The notes: a model not told the origin generated them from the letters alone. Shown: positions 33,748 through 43,505, numbered from the stretch's first letter. The stretch is DNA of 64,000 nt from Fructobacillus cardui (GCF_023218935.1 NZ_JAJIAL010000007.1); one strand, 5' to 3'. A program made the numbers and translations.

Positions 33748-36426
33748 TTATCCTTTATTGAAAAATTGTCGTTGCACCCATTTTACCAGTTCGACAATCA
33801 CAATGATAGAGAAAGCTGCTAGGACAACGGTCAACCACTGGTGACTATCAAGGTAAGTCACATGGAAGATTGGGTTCAATGGCTTGATAAAGATAACGGC
33901 CATCATAGCAAAGAGCGAGAAGACCAAAGCCCAGTTGAAGAACTTGTTGGCAAAGGCCTGTGGTCCCAACTCTGATTGGTAAACGCTCTTAACGTTAATG
34001 GCATTAAACATTTGCATCAATCCTAAGGTCATAAAGGCCATTGTCAAGGCATCCCCGTGAATCAATTCTGATCCTTGGTGCTCTGGGAAGGCCAAGGCAA
34101 TGCCATAAACTGACAAAACAAGGATGGCTTGCATCGTTCCCTGCCAGATAATAGCCGGGCCAACCCCACCAGACAAGAAGTTAGCGGTCTTACCACGTGG
34201 TTTCTGTGACATCACGCCCTTTTGAGCTGGTTCCAATCCCAAGGCAATCGCTGGCAAGGTATCTGTTACTAAGTTGATCCACAAGATCATCACGGGTGCG
34301 AGCACTTCCCAACCAAGCAACGTCATCATAAAGATGGCAATCACTTCGGCCAAGTTTGATGCCAGCAAGTATTGTAAGGCCTTTTGAATATTGGCAAAGA
34401 CCTTCCGGCCTTCCTTTACAGCCGCAACAATCGTTGAGAAGTTATCATCGGCCAAAACCATGTCGGCCGCTTCCTTAGAAACTTCCGTTCCAGTAATTCC
34501 CATGGCCACCCCGATATCGGCAGTCTTCAGGGCTGGCGCATCGTTCACACCGTCTCCAGTCATGGCCACGACCTTGCCCTTGCCTTGCCAAGCCTGAACA
34601 ATCTTAACCTTGTGGGCTGGTGCCACTCGGGCATAGACACGAACATCCTTAACTCGGTCTTGGAAGTCTTCTTCCGGCATTTCATCCAATTCCGCACCCG
34701 TCATCACGGCCTTGGTACGGTCATCTTCATCCGTTAAGATGCCCAAACGACCGGCAATCGCTGCGGCGGTCTTGGGATGGTCACCCGTAATCATAATTGG
34801 TTGGATACCGGCCTTCTTGGCTTCGGCAACGGCACCCTTGACTTCGGGACGTTCCGGATCAATCATGGCGATTAAGCCAACCAAAATTAAGTTCTTTTCC
34901 ACATCATCGGCTTGTGGATTATCTGGCACTGCTGCCAAATCCTTGTAGGCAAAGGCCAAGACACGGAGCGCCTGATCGGCTAACTCAGCGTTAATGTCTT
35001 GGTACTTGGCCAAATCAGCATCGGTCACGGGCCTGATTTCACCGTGGTCTAAGACCTGGCTGACGCGAGCCAAAATAGAATCGGGCGCCCCCTTAACCGT
35101 TGCTTCAAAACCACTAGCAACTGGGTGGATTGTTGTCATCAACTTTCGTTCGGAATCGAACGGAATTTCACTAACACGAGGCGTTTGAGCAAGCGTGTCC
35201 TTATAAGCCGGACGGTACTTCTTGTTAAAGGCAATCAAGGCAGTTTCGGTTGGGTCACCCACCAAGCCGTCATCGATTTCCTTCGTATCGTTATTCAAAG
35301 CCAGCAAGTCGGCCAACTTCAGCAAATCAGGGTTCACCTGGTCGGCTTCGAAAGGATTCTCATCCTTCAAATCAACAATTTTCCCATCCAAGACCAACTT
35401 TTCAACGGTCATCTTGTTTTGGGTCAAGGTTCCAGTCTTATCGGAACCAATAATATCCGTTGAACCTAAAGTTTCAACGGCGGGCAACTTCCGAACCAAG
35501 GCGGCCTTCTTGGCCATCCGGGCTGTTCCCAAGGCCAAAGTAACCGTGACGATGGCTGGCAACCCTTCAGGAATGGCAGCCACGGCCAAGGAAATCGAAG
35601 TCAAAATCAAGTCAATCACTTTAGCATCCTGGGTAAAGTAACCAACCACGAAGGTCAAGGTTGCAATCGCCAAGATTAGGTAAGTCAAAATCCGACCCAA
35701 CTGCGCCAAGTTTTCCTGCAATGGTGACTTGGTTTCATCAGTTGACTGCAGTGATTCCGCAATCTGACCAATCTGAGTCTGCATTCCGGTCGCAATCACG
35801 ATACCAGTTGCCTTTCCATAGGTCACATTGGCGTTCATAAAGGCCAAGTTCGCTTGGTCACCCAACGGCAAGTTTTCACCGGTCAAGACGGCATCCGTCT
35901 TTTCCACCGGCACTGATTCACCGGTCAACGTTGACTCTTCCACCTGTAAGTTGGCAACAGCAACTAAACGCAAATCGGCTGGGACAACCTCCCCGGCTTC
36001 CAAATACACAAGGTCCCCCACGACCAAATCAGGTGCGAGCACTTCCTGGTCGCGTCCAGCGCGCACAACTCTAGCCTTTGGTGTCGCCAAAGCCTTCAAG
36101 GCTTCGATGGCGCCTTCAGCCTTGCTTTCTTGGAAGACACCGAAAACCGCGTTAATGATCACGATGGCCAAAATAAAGGCAGCGTCGGTTGTTTCGCCCG
36201 TAAAGGCAGCCACTAGGGCGGCGGCCAACAGGATACCAATCATCAAATCCTTAAATTGATCGACAAACTTTTGAAAAAGGCTACGCTTTTTCTTAGCGAC
36301 TAGGGCGTTTGGCCCATCCTTTGCCAAGCGTTCTTGGACTTGTTCTTCGGTTAAACCAGTTTGCAGATTGGTTTTGAGCTCGCTGGTCAAATCAGTGAGA
36401 TCAATTTGATAGGGTTGTTTTGCCAC
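33748..36426 (-). CDS. P-type cation-transporting ATPase (P2A type, Ca2+/Mn2+ exporter)
   Basis: 892 aa. The N-terminal cation-ATPase domain is followed by TGES (168-171), the M4 motif PEGLP (286-290), the phosphorylation site DKTGTLT with Asp329, the TGDGVNDAP hinge, and the M6 motif NLVTDTLPAIALG that carries Asn and Asp ligands of the SERCA-type site. These mark a P2A ATPase. Because a yybP-ykoY manganese riboswitch precedes it, as for the Lactococcus YoaB exporter, I infer Mn2+ (possibly also Ca2+) export. The start is GTG with GGAGA upstream. Confidence 0.92.
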   Translation of the reverse strand: MAKQPYQIDLTDLTSELKTNLQTGLTEEQVQERLAKDGPNALVAKKKRSLFQKFVDQFKDLMIGILLAAALVAAFTGETTDAAFILAIVIINAVFGVFQESKAEGAIEALKALATPKARVVRAGRDQEVLAPDLVVGDLVYLEAGEVVPADLRLVAVANLQVEESTLTGESVPVEKTDAVLTGENLPLGDQANLAFMNANVTYGKATGIVIATGMQTQIGQIAESLQSTDETKSPLQENLAQLGRILTYLILAIATLTFVVGYFTQDAKVIDLILTSISLAVAAIPEGLPAIVTVTLALGTARMAKKAALVRKLPAVETLGSTDIIGSDKTGTLTQNKMTVEKLVLDGKIVDLKDENPFEADQVNPDLLKLADLLALNNDTKEIDDGLVGDPTETALIAFNKKYRPAYKDTLAQTPRVSEIPFDSERKLMTTIHPVASGFEATVKGAPDSILARVSQVLDHGEIRPVTDADLAKYQDINAELADQALRVLAFAYKDLAAVPDNPQADDVEKNLILVGLIAMIDPERPEVKGAVAEAKKAGIQPIMITGDHPKTAAAIAGRLGILTDEDDRTKAVMTGAELDEMPEEDFQDRVKDVRVYARVAPAHKVKIVQAWQGKGKVVAMTGDGVNDAPALKTADIGVAMGITGTEVSKEAADMVLADDNFSTIVAAVKEGRKVFANIQKALQYLLASNLAEVIAIFMMTLLGWEVLAPVMILWINLVTDTLPAIALGLEPAQKGVMSQKPRGKTANFLSGGVGPAIIWQGTMQAILVLSVYGIALAFPEHQGSELIHGDALTMAFMTLGLMQMFNAINVKSVYQSELGPQAFANKFFNWALVFSLFAMMAVIFIKPLNPIFHVTYLDSHQWLTVVLAAFSIIVIVELVKWVQRQFFNKG

Positions 36427-36483
36427 AATTCTCTCCTTTTCTGACTACTCTCTTTTTTATCTGGTCTGGGTAAAAGAAAAAAG

Positions 36484-36630
36484 ACCCATACCAAACGCAA
36501 AAAAGCGTTATGGTATGAGTCTCACTGTTTAAGGCTGAGCCGGTGCAATAAAGCTTGCACGATATAAAACACTACTGTTTTGCTTTGACGGTTATCAGCC
36601 ACGAACATTTCGTCAGTTACTCCCTCAGAA
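36484..36630 (-). promoter_or_regulatory. yybP-ykoY (Mn2+) riboswitch with terminator
   Basis: On the minus strand, CTGAGGGAGTAACTGACG opens the aptamer, CACCGGCTCAGCC is the opposite strand of the long arm, and AGTGAGACTCATACC is the conserved 3-prime part. The 3-prime strand continues into a perfect-looking terminator, CATACCATAACGC ... GCGTTTGGTATG with a T-run (36484-36518). A -10 TATACT sits at about 36647-36652. The downstream P-type ATPase is the classic partner. Mn2+ binding would disrupt the terminator and switch export on. Confidence 0.85.
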
Positions 36631-36749
36631 ATTTTATTATGTCTTTAGTATAACAGAATTTTTACAGCTGTATAGTGCTTTTTGGTATTTCTAAATGAAT
36701 TAAAAAAATTAGAACAGTGAGGTCCTTCCGACCGGCAATTAATCGCATT

Positions 36750-36905
36750 TTGCCGACAACAACAAGTAGGATAAAATAGGAAATAATTGCAAATCAGCCA
36801 AGCATATGCTTGCAGGAGGATCTACGGTCAAAAAGCGGATTTTTCTCGTCCAATTAAGCGAAACAATCGAGGCACAGTCCACACCGCTGATTTTTCATTT
36901 CTACA
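36750..36905 (+). ncRNA. Candidate structured RNA or leader upstream of the photolyase remnant
   Basis: TTGCCG at 36750-36755 and TAAAAT at 36772-36777 (16-base spacer) form a plausible promoter. The following 120 bases contain no good reading frame although GGAGGA occurs near 36817. They hold AGCGG ... CCGCT arms enclosing CTCG ... CGAG, then ATTTTTCATTTC. An inverted repeat CGGCAA/TTGCCG (36733-36755) overlaps the -35. It may be a small RNA or a 5-prime leader; I do not recognise an RNA family. Confidence 0.35.
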
Positions 36906-36944
36906 CTCGGTAATTCAAAAGCAATCATTTAATGAGGAAAATAA

Positions 36945-38365
36945 ATGACAAAAACAAGTATTATGTGGTTTCGCAGGGACCTGCGACTGACCGACAATCA
37001 GGCCCTCTATGCCGCCATGCAAAATAGCGATCAGGTCATCTTCATTTTTATCATTGACCCAAAACAAGTCCAAAATAATGCAAGCGTTAACCAGAGCGCC
37101 TTCTTTGCCAGTGTCTTACATTTTAAAGAGACCCTTGCCGAAGACAATATCACTCTCTTAATCCAAAATGGTTCAGTGACCGATGTTGTTACAGAAATCA
37201 AAGAAGCATTTCCCTCCATCAGCGACATCTACCTCAATTTCGATGAGCGTGGGTACGGTCGCAAAAGGGACCAACAAACTATCCGCTACCTCTCACAAGA
37301 ACTCGGCATCGTGGCTCACCCCTTTTTGGACTTTACCTTGACCAGCACCTCTTCCATCAAAAAACAGGACGGGAGCGCCTACCAAATCTTTACTCCTTAC
37401 TATAAGAAGTGGTTACCCTCTAAAAAAGACCAGCCATTGTCGGTTCAAGCCAGCACTTCAATTCGTAATAAACAGGTGGCGAAACCCTTCAAGGACCGCA
37501 TTGATGACCTAAAAAATTAATCAACCCCAGCCACAGCTACGCCTACCAGGACTGCTTGGGTGAGCAACAAGCAGCCAACACGTTACAAGACTTTGTTGCC
37601 AATAAACTAGCGAACTACGACCAAAACCGAGATATTCCAGCCCTGGATGGTACCAGCCATTTATCACGGTACTTAAGAACTGGTGAAATTTCCATCCGAA
37701 CGGTTTACGACGCCGTTAGTCGCCAACCCGCTAGTCTGGGCAAAGAGACATTTATCAAGGAACTCTGCTGGCGCGACTTTTATAATATGATTTACACCGT
37801 TTACCCTGACCAAAAAGATCAGGCCATCAACACAAAGTTCCAAACCATCCCCTGGATCAACGACGAATACCAATTTAACGCCTGGAAAACCGGCACGACC
37901 GGCTTTCCAATGATCGATGCAGCCATGCAGCAATTGAACCAAACTGGTTGGCTCCATAACCGCTTGCGCATGATCGTTGCCTCCTTTTTAACCAAGGACT
38001 TGCTGATTAATTGGACATGGGGCGAGCAATATTTCCAAGAAAAATTAGTCGATTATGACCCCGCTAGCAATATCGGCGACTGGCAGTGGGCTGCCTCAAC
38101 CGGCACGGACAGCGTCCCTTACTTTCGAATTTTCAATCCGTTTACCCAAGCCGAAAAATTTGATCCGGATGCCAAATTTATTAAACAATACATCCCCGCC
38201 CTCGCTGATTTGCCAGCCGATAAAATTCATCATATCGACCGCTTGAGCGAAGCCGACCAACAACAATACCAGGTAGTCCTGGGAAAAGATTATCCAAAAC
38301 CAATCGTAGACCATGCCCTTGCCCGCAAACGAGCAATCGCTAGCTATAAGAATTTAAACGCATAA
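36945..38365 (+). pseudogene. phr: Deoxyribodipyrimidine photolyase, frameshifted in an A-run
   Basis: The first piece (36945-37520, 191 codons) carries the N-terminal photolyase fold (IMWFRRDLRLTDNQAL) and ends at a TAA after an A6 run (37511-37516). One more A would join it to the frame reading INPSHSYAYQDCLGEQQAA and the FAD-binding C-terminal domain (to 38365), which has ELCWRDFYN, NRLRMIVASFLTKDL, DWQWAASTGTD and YFRIFNP, all intact. The repaired protein would be about 473 aa. It is a single homopolymer event, so it may be a sequencing error, a slippage-prone allele or a recent pseudogene. It repairs UV-induced pyrimidine dimers with visible light. Confidence 0.88.
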
Positions 38366-38368
38366 AAA

Positions 38369-38406
38369 GAAGAAGGAAGTTGGATGCAAGTTCCTTCTTC
38401 TTTTTT
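38369..38406. terminator. Bidirectional terminator
   Basis: AAGAAGGAAcTTG/CAAgTTCCTTCTT stem with A-rich and T-rich flanks between the convergent phr and MFS genes. Confidence 0.88.
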
Positions 38407-38435
38407 CGTTCAATCAATTATTATGAAAAATCAGT

Positions 38436-39623
38436 TTAGCTTTCTGCACCAATCTTCTTACTAAAGATAATTCTGAATCCTAAGAAGCCCAAAGAAATCG
38501 ACAAAATCAAATAAATGGCAAAAATCATATCCCAAGAATGGAATTGGTTAATTAGATAACCAGAGGCAATTGGCCCAATTGCAGCCAACAAGTAACCGTC
38601 TGACTGAGCGGTTCCCGATAATTCGGCCGTTTGTTCAAAGCGAACAGTTTTCTGTTGAAAAAAGACAATACTTAAGGTAAAGGCAGCTGCTGTCCCCATT
38701 CCAGACAGAGCTGACCAAAGGGCGTTCAAGAAAAAACTATGAGTAGGGAAAAGCATCCCAAAAGTTGCCACTGAAACAGCAATGGCACTAAATAACGCCA
38801 TCCCAATCATCCCTGGCTTCCGCTTGGCTATCATTGGTGTCACAATGGCCATTGGAATCCCAAAAATCTGGAAAAAAGTAGCCAAGACGCCGGATGTTGT
38901 TGCCACAAAGCCATGATCAATCCAATATTTTGGCATCCAAGTCATTAATGAGTAGGCCAACAATGACTGAATCCCAAAGAACAACGTAATCAACCAGGTT
39001 ACACGATAATTTTTGACCGAAAAATCACCTTCAGCTTCTTCTTCGCTCTCCAGCTGATGGTTAGTTTGTGGGAATTGCTTAAAAGCACTTCCCCATACGA
39101 TCAACGTTAAGACCGTTAAGACGGCAAAAACCATCATAGTTGTGGAAAAATTTGTGGCCTTTAAAATTGGTACCACCGTTGCTGTCCCGATACCAGAAAA
39201 GAGCATCATCATGGCTGGGTAAATGCCCGTCAGTAAAGCACTTTGCTTTGGAAAATACTCTTGAATAATACTTGGTAACAAGACGTTCCCACCGGACAGA
39301 CCAATACCAATCAAAACCATTCCCACAAAGAGCAAAATCGGATTCGTAATGACCCGAATAGCTACTCCAACCGTTAATAGTAACAGAGAATAGAATAAGA
39401 CTTGCGGATTCCCAGCACGCACGCCCCATTTCCCAATTGCTGGTGATACTAAGGCAAACATCAAAACTGGAATCGTGGTGAGCCAGCCACTCACGCTGGT
39501 TGGCAAACCTAAAATAGTATGTAATTGAGGCAAAATTGGTGGCAAAATCGTAATTGGCAAACGCAAGTCAGCACCAATTAAAATGATGCCGAGTCCGGCT
39601 AACAAATAAACTCTTTTTTTCAA
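38436..39623 (-). CDS. MFS transporter, CynX/NimT family
   Basis: 395 aa with about 12 hydrophobic segments. The N-terminal LAGLGIILIGADLRLPITILPPILP segment matches the cyanate/2-nitroimidazole (CynX/NimT) MFS subfamily, which moves small organic anions or drugs. True substrate unknown. The start codon is TTG with GAGGAA upstream. It lies downstream of a LysR gene on the same strand, but a terminator separates them. Confidence 0.82.
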   Translation of the reverse strand: MKKRVYLLAGLGIILIGADLRLPITILPPILPQLHTILGLPTSVSGWLTTIPVLMFALVSPAIGKWGVRAGNPQVLFYSLLLLTVGVAIRVITNPILLFVGMVLIGIGLSGGNVLLPSIIQEYFPKQSALLTGIYPAMMMLFSGIGTATVVPILKATNFSTTMMVFAVLTVLTLIVWGSAFKQFPQTNHQLESEEEAEGDFSVKNYRVTWLITLFFGIQSLLAYSLMTWMPKYWIDHGFVATTSGVLATFFQIFGIPMAIVTPMIAKRKPGMIGMALFSAIAVSVATFGMLFPTHSFFLNALWSALSGMGTAAAFTLSIVFFQQKTVRFEQTAELSGTAQSDGYLLAAIGPIASGYLINQFHSWDMIFAIYLILSISLGFLGFRIIFSKKIGAES

Positions 39624-39654
39624 AAATCAGTTCCTCACATTCTGTAACATCGCA

Positions 39655-39678
39655 CAAAAAAGGTCGCTAACGCGACCA
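39655..39678 (-). terminator. Terminator of the LysR gene
   Basis: GGTCGC-GTTA-GCGACC stem followed by six T on the minus strand, between the LysR gene and the MFS gene. Confidence 0.82.
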
Positions 39679-39755
39679 GAGCAAGCTTTGCTTCTTTCGT
39701 ATATCTTATCTTAACCCCAAAATCGATATACGTATAATACTTATTAAGCTGATTT

Positions 39756-40643
39756 TCATGCCTTCGAGGCATTTTTAACCAATTGAATAAATTCCTGAGC
39801 AGTTGGATTTAAAATACGGTCCTTCTTCCAGACCAGCATTCGGTCGTTTTCCAATTGTGGCTCTAAAGGAATAAACTTTGTCCCGTCCGTATTTTCATTG
39901 CTGGCCCCCTCGATGGCCAAAGCAACTCCAACCCCCTCTCGAACCAGTGGTAAGACGTTAAATAACAAATTGTACATACCAATAATATTCATCTTCTCGG
40001 AATCAAATTGGCCCCACTGATAAAAACTTTCTTGGACTGCAGCCCGCTTGGCGCCAATGATTGGTAAAGGCAAAAGATCGGCGGCCGTCACAAACTTTTT
40101 ATCGGCTAGTGAACTCTGCGAAGCAACCACGATCCCCAAGGTTTCAGTACCGGGTAACTTGACCACATTAAAATCAGCCTGATCAAGGGTCAAGGGGCCA
40201 ACCATAAAGGCCAAATCAAGCAGCCCCTTCTCAAGTTTGTCCAGGAGATCATTTCCATTACCACTATAGAGTTCAAAGGTTACCCGGTCGTGCTTTTTTC
40301 GCATGTTTTTCATAATTTTAGCCAAAAAAGTTGAGTTATCTGACTCAATACAACCGATGGTGACTTTGCCAGTTAGTTCCCGATCCTGATAGGTCGCAAA
40401 TTCTTGCTCGGTTTTTTGATCCAAAGCAACCAGCTCTTCCGCCTTGGCCTTCAAAAACCGGCCCGAATCAGTGAGCATCAACTTTTTATTATCACGGATA
40501 AACAAATTAGTCTGCAGGCGTTCCTCAAAGGCGTGAATTTGCCGACTTAATGTAGGTTGTGTAATATGTAAATCAGCAGCAGCCTGGGTAATATTTTGTG
40601 TCTCGGCCACTTTTAAAAAATATTGTAATAAGCAAATTTCCAT
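39756..40643 (-). CDS. LysR-family transcriptional regulator
   Basis: 295 aa. The winged helix-turn-helix is in the first 60 residues (ITQAAADLHITQPTLSRQIHAFEERL) and the periplasmic-binding-like effector domain in 90-290. The effector is unknown. It is likely to control the downstream CynX/NimT-type transporter or its own synthesis. SD AAGGAG precedes the ATG. Confidence 0.9.
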   Translation of the reverse strand: MEICLLQYFLKVAETQNITQAAADLHITQPTLSRQIHAFEERLQTNLFIRDNKKLMLTDSGRFLKAKAEELVALDQKTEQEFATYQDRELTGKVTIGCIESDNSTFLAKIMKNMRKKHDRVTFELYSGNGNDLLDKLEKGLLDLAFMVGPLTLDQADFNVVKLPGTETLGIVVASQSSLADKKFVTAADLLPLPIIGAKRAAVQESFYQWGQFDSEKMNIIGMYNLLFNVLPLVREGVGVALAIEGASNENTDGTKFIPLEPQLENDRMLVWKKDRILNPTAQEFIQLVKNASKA

Positions 40644-40725
40644 CCGTCACTCCTTCAGAATTCATCGATAGTCATATAGAACGATTCATTTAATCAGCAC
40701 TAAATTCGAGTAACCTAACCTCCCC

Positions 40726-41214
40726 TTAATGAGCTAAATCATCCATGATTTTTCGAACAACTTCTTCTTGGCCAAGGCGCTTAGCAATGACCCTTTCACC
40801 TGTAACGTGTAATAAATCATGGGGTTGAAACCACTTTGCCAAATCAGCTTCATCAAAACCTGGATTCGTTTTTCCTTGATGTCGTTTGACCGTCTCTTCA
40901 AATGGCAAATCATAATAATAGATAAAGCTTTTCTCAGCTTGATTGATAATTTCGGACAGCATTTGGCCATACTTCGAAGTCGGAAGAATCCCCTCAACAA
41001 TTGTATAACGACAATTTTTAATCCCAAACAAAGCCATCTCCTTGATCAGATTAATTGCTAGATTTTTGGGTGTATCTTTCACTCGTAACATTGTCCGCCG
41101 GACATAATCTTGCGGAATTAATAAATTATTTTCACCAAGTTGTTCATGTAAAGCGTTCGCAGTGACCGTTTTGCCACTACCCGAATTCCCTCGAATCACG
41201 ATTAGATTTCCCAT
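40726..41214 (-). CDS. Small P-loop kinase-like / AAA-type protein
   Basis: 162 aa. Walker A GNSGSGKT at 9-16 and a zeta-toxin/AAA_33-like layout: IPQDYVRR after the first helix, YTIVEGIL as the strand with the acidic residue, then YYYDLPFEETVKRHQGK resembling the LID region of small-molecule kinases. The substrate cannot be predicted and no antitoxin-like gene is adjacent, so a toxin role is not supported. It is monocistronic between the LysR gene and the Met T-box. The SD is weak. Confidence 0.7.
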   Translation of the reverse strand: MGNLIVIRGNSGSGKTVTANALHEQLGENNLLIPQDYVRRTMLRVKDTPKNLAINLIKEMALFGIKNCRYTIVEGILPTSKYGQMLSEIINQAEKSFIYYYDLPFEETVKRHQGKTNPGFDEADLAKWFQPHDLLHVTGERVIAKRLGQEEVVRKIMDDLAH

Positions 41215-41409
41215 TTATGTGCCCCCCGCCATCACCTCATTGCTACTACTATATCAATAAATCAAAAGCCACATTCAAATGCTACGCCGGCCCGAATAAA
41301 ACACCGAAATTTCAACCTAATTGTTTCAATGAAATCAGTAATATTTTTGATATAATAGTTCTAAACAAAGACTGATTTAGCACTTTTATTAAATTTTTTA
41401 TCATTTTTG

Positions 41410-41438
41410 TTGACAAAGAAGCTAACATCTTGTAATAT
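41410..41438 (+). promoter_or_regulatory. Promoter of the methionine uptake operon
   Basis: TTGACA (41410-41415), 17-base spacer, TAATAT (41433-41438). A second possible -10 TATAAT lies at about 41353. Confidence 0.82.
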
Positions 41439-41444
41439 AAACAC

Positions 41445-41745
41445 ATCATATCAAACAAGTTGATCAGGAAAGTAAAAAGTAACTTTAGCCTAGAGACTTA
41501 CCGGTTGGTGCAAGGTAAGGTAAAAAAGCTTTTGAAAATGACCTGTGATTGGCAACTACGAATCGGTTTACCGTTAGTAGTTGACGGATTGGCCCTCGTT
41601 ACTTGGGCACACCATTCGGCTAGGATCATTCCCCGGGGCCCGATGGTTAGTGAGCAGCCTAAAGGTAACTTTTGGCTAAAACTCAGAATGGTAACGCGAA
41701 AGTCGCTTCTGTCTTAAATCTTAAAGATAGAAGTGGCTTTTTTTG
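41445..41745 (+). promoter_or_regulatory. Met T-box leader of metQQ-M20-metNI
   Basis: Stem I region begins at about 41460; an AUG triplet in GAAAATGACC near 41535 is a fitting specifier. The antiterminator core is AGAATGGTAACGCG (41685-41698), a variant T-box. The terminator stem AAGTCGCTTCT ... AGAAGTGGCTT with a T-run spans 41699-41745. The downstream methionine ABC genes support the Met assignment. A frame through this region (41460-41717) is not a gene. Confidence 0.88.
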
Positions 41746-41789
41746 TTGCTAAAATTAAAATAAAGATATAAGGAGATAATAACAAGAAA

Positions 41790-42629
41790 ATGTCAAAAAA
41801 AGGTTGGTTGATTTCCGATATCGCAGTCGTTGCTGTCGCAGCACTAGCTTACGTCAGCTTTGGTCATCACGGTACAAGCAGTAATAAAACGGTGACAGTC
41901 GGCATTATGTCAACGAACAAAGATGACGATGATATTTGGAAGAGCGTTGCTCAAACGGCCAAGGATAAGTACGGTGTGACGATTAAGTTCAAGCAGTTCT
42001 CCGATTACTCACAGCCAAACAAGGCTTTGCAAAACGGCGACATTGATTTGAACTCTTTCCAGCACTACGCTTTCCTGGATGCCTACAACAAAAAAAACGG
42101 TAACGAATTAACCTCAATTGGCGAAACGGCCATTAGCCCAATTCGCCTATACTCGAACTCATACAAAAATGTCAGCGACTTTAAGGATGGCGACACCATC
42201 GTCGTTCCAAATGACCCATCAAACGAAAGTCGGGCCCTTTACCTCTTGAAGTACGCTGGATTGATTGAGTTGAAATCAGGATTGACGCTGGCAACAACGA
42301 AGGACATCACTTCAAATCCAAAGAATTTGAAGATTAAGGAAGTTTCAGCAGATCAAACCGCTCGTAACCTTCCAGATGTTCAGGGGGCCGTCATCAATGG
42401 TAATTATGCACAGTCAGCTGGCCTAAAGTATCAAGATGCCATCTTCGTGGAACCTTTGAACAAGGATTCACACCAGTGGGTCAACATCATCGTTGCCCAA
42501 AAGAAGAACAAGAACAAGAAGATTTACCAAGACGTCGTTAAGGCTTACCAAACAAACAAGACCAAGCAATTGATCAAGGAAAAGTATGGTGAATCAGAAG
42601 TCGCCGCTTGGGACAAGCAATTTAATTAA
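41790..42629 (+). CDS. metQ: MetQ-type methionine-binding protein (copy 1), no lipobox
   Basis: 279 aa. The N-terminal hydrophobic stretch (about 5-25) is followed by the NlpA/MetQ domain starting VTVGIMSTNKDDDDIW, with FKQFSDYSQPNKALQNGDIDLNSFQHYAFLD, the methionine-pocket segment. MetQ is normally a lipoprotein; no Cys follows the hydrophobic stretch here, so I infer an uncleaved membrane anchor. First gene of the T-box operon. SD AAGGAG lies about 14 bases before the ATG, somewhat far. Confidence 0.92.
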   Translation: MSKKGWLISDIAVVAVAALAYVSFGHHGTSSNKTVTVGIMSTNKDDDDIWKSVAQTAKDKYGVTIKFKQFSDYSQPNKALQNGDIDLNSFQHYAFLDAYNKKNGNELTSIGETAISPIRLYSNSYKNVSDFKDGDTIVVPNDPSNESRALYLLKYAGLIELKSGLTLATTKDITSNPKNLKIKEVSADQTARNLPDVQGAVINGNYAQSAGLKYQDAIFVEPLNKDSHQWVNIIVAQKKNKNKKIYQDVVKAYQTNKTKQLIKEKYGESEVAAWDKQFN

Positions 42630-42665
42630 AATAATTGAGTAACATAGGAAAGAGAGAAAGATATT

Positions 42666-43505
42666 ATGAGTGCAAAAAAGACGATTATTGGAATTGTAGC
42701 CGCCGCAGCCATTGTTGGAATTGGTTACTTCAGCTTCTTCAACCACGGTAGTCAAGACGACAAGGTGGTTAAGATTGGTGTCATGAACGGTGACAAATCA
42801 GAAGACCAAATCTGGGCAGAAGCAGCCAAGACTGCCAAGGATAAGTATGGTATTACTTTGAAGACCGTTAAGTTCTCTGATTACTCACAGCCAAACAAGG
42901 CCTTGAGCAACCACGACATCGACTTGAACGCCTTCCAAAATTACCCATTCTTGGAAAACTGGAACAAGGCTAACAAGACAGACATCGTTTCAATCGGTGA
43001 CACTTGGACAACACCATTGCGTGTTTACTCAGACAAGTACAAGTCAATCAAGGACATCCCTGATGGTAGCCAAATCGCCGTTGCCAACGATGTTACCAAC
43101 GAAAACCGTGGTATCCACCTCTTGGCCGAAGCTGGTTTGATTAAGGTGAAGGACACGAACAAGGCCACACCAAACGACATCACTTCAAACCCTAAGAACT
43201 TGAAGATTGTGCCAGTTGATGCTTCACAAACTGCAACTTCATTGAAGGATCCTAAGTTTGCCGGTGCTGTTATCAACACAAACTTTGCTAAGTCAGCAGG
43301 AATCGACTCTAACTCTGCCATCTATGTTGAAGGTTTGAACAAGAACACGACTCAATTCTTCAACTTCGTTGCGGCTAACAAGTCTGACAAGGATAAGAAG
43401 ATTTACAAGGATGTTGTGAAGTCTATCCAAACTGCTAAGACCAAGGAATTAGTTAAGAAGAACTACGACGGTGCCGAAATCACTGTTTGGGATTACAAGA
43501 AGTAA
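42666..43505 (+). CDS. metQ: MetQ-type methionine-binding protein (copy 2), no lipobox
   Basis: 279 aa, paralogue of the preceding gene with the same layout: hydrophobic anchor (about 5-27), then VKIGVMNGDKSEDQIW. No Cys is present near the anchor either. The copies differ mostly in surface residues but also in the lobe around 120-170, so affinity or ligand (Met, Met sulfoxide, D-Met) might differ. Begins 36 bases after copy 1 and shares its transporter. Confidence 0.92.
   Translation: MSAKKTIIGIVAAAAIVGIGYFSFFNHGSQDDKVVKIGVMNGDKSEDQIWAEAAKTAKDKYGITLKTVKFSDYSQPNKALSNHDIDLNAFQNYPFLENWNKANKTDIVSIGDTWTTPLRVYSDKYKSIKDIPDGSQIAVANDVTNENRGIHLLAEAGLIKVKDTNKATPNDITSNPKNLKIVPVDASQTATSLKDPKFAGAVINTNFAKSAGIDSNSAIYVEGLNKNTTQFFNFVAANKSDKDKKIYKDVVKSIQTAKTKELVKKNYDGAEITVWDYKK

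Noticed and set aside
40726..41214. Zeta-toxin of a toxin-antitoxin pair
   Set aside because: No small antitoxin gene is adjacent; only the general P-loop kinase fold is supported.
41460..41717. 85-aa plus-strand frame
   Set aside because: It lies inside the Met T-box leader and has no SD.
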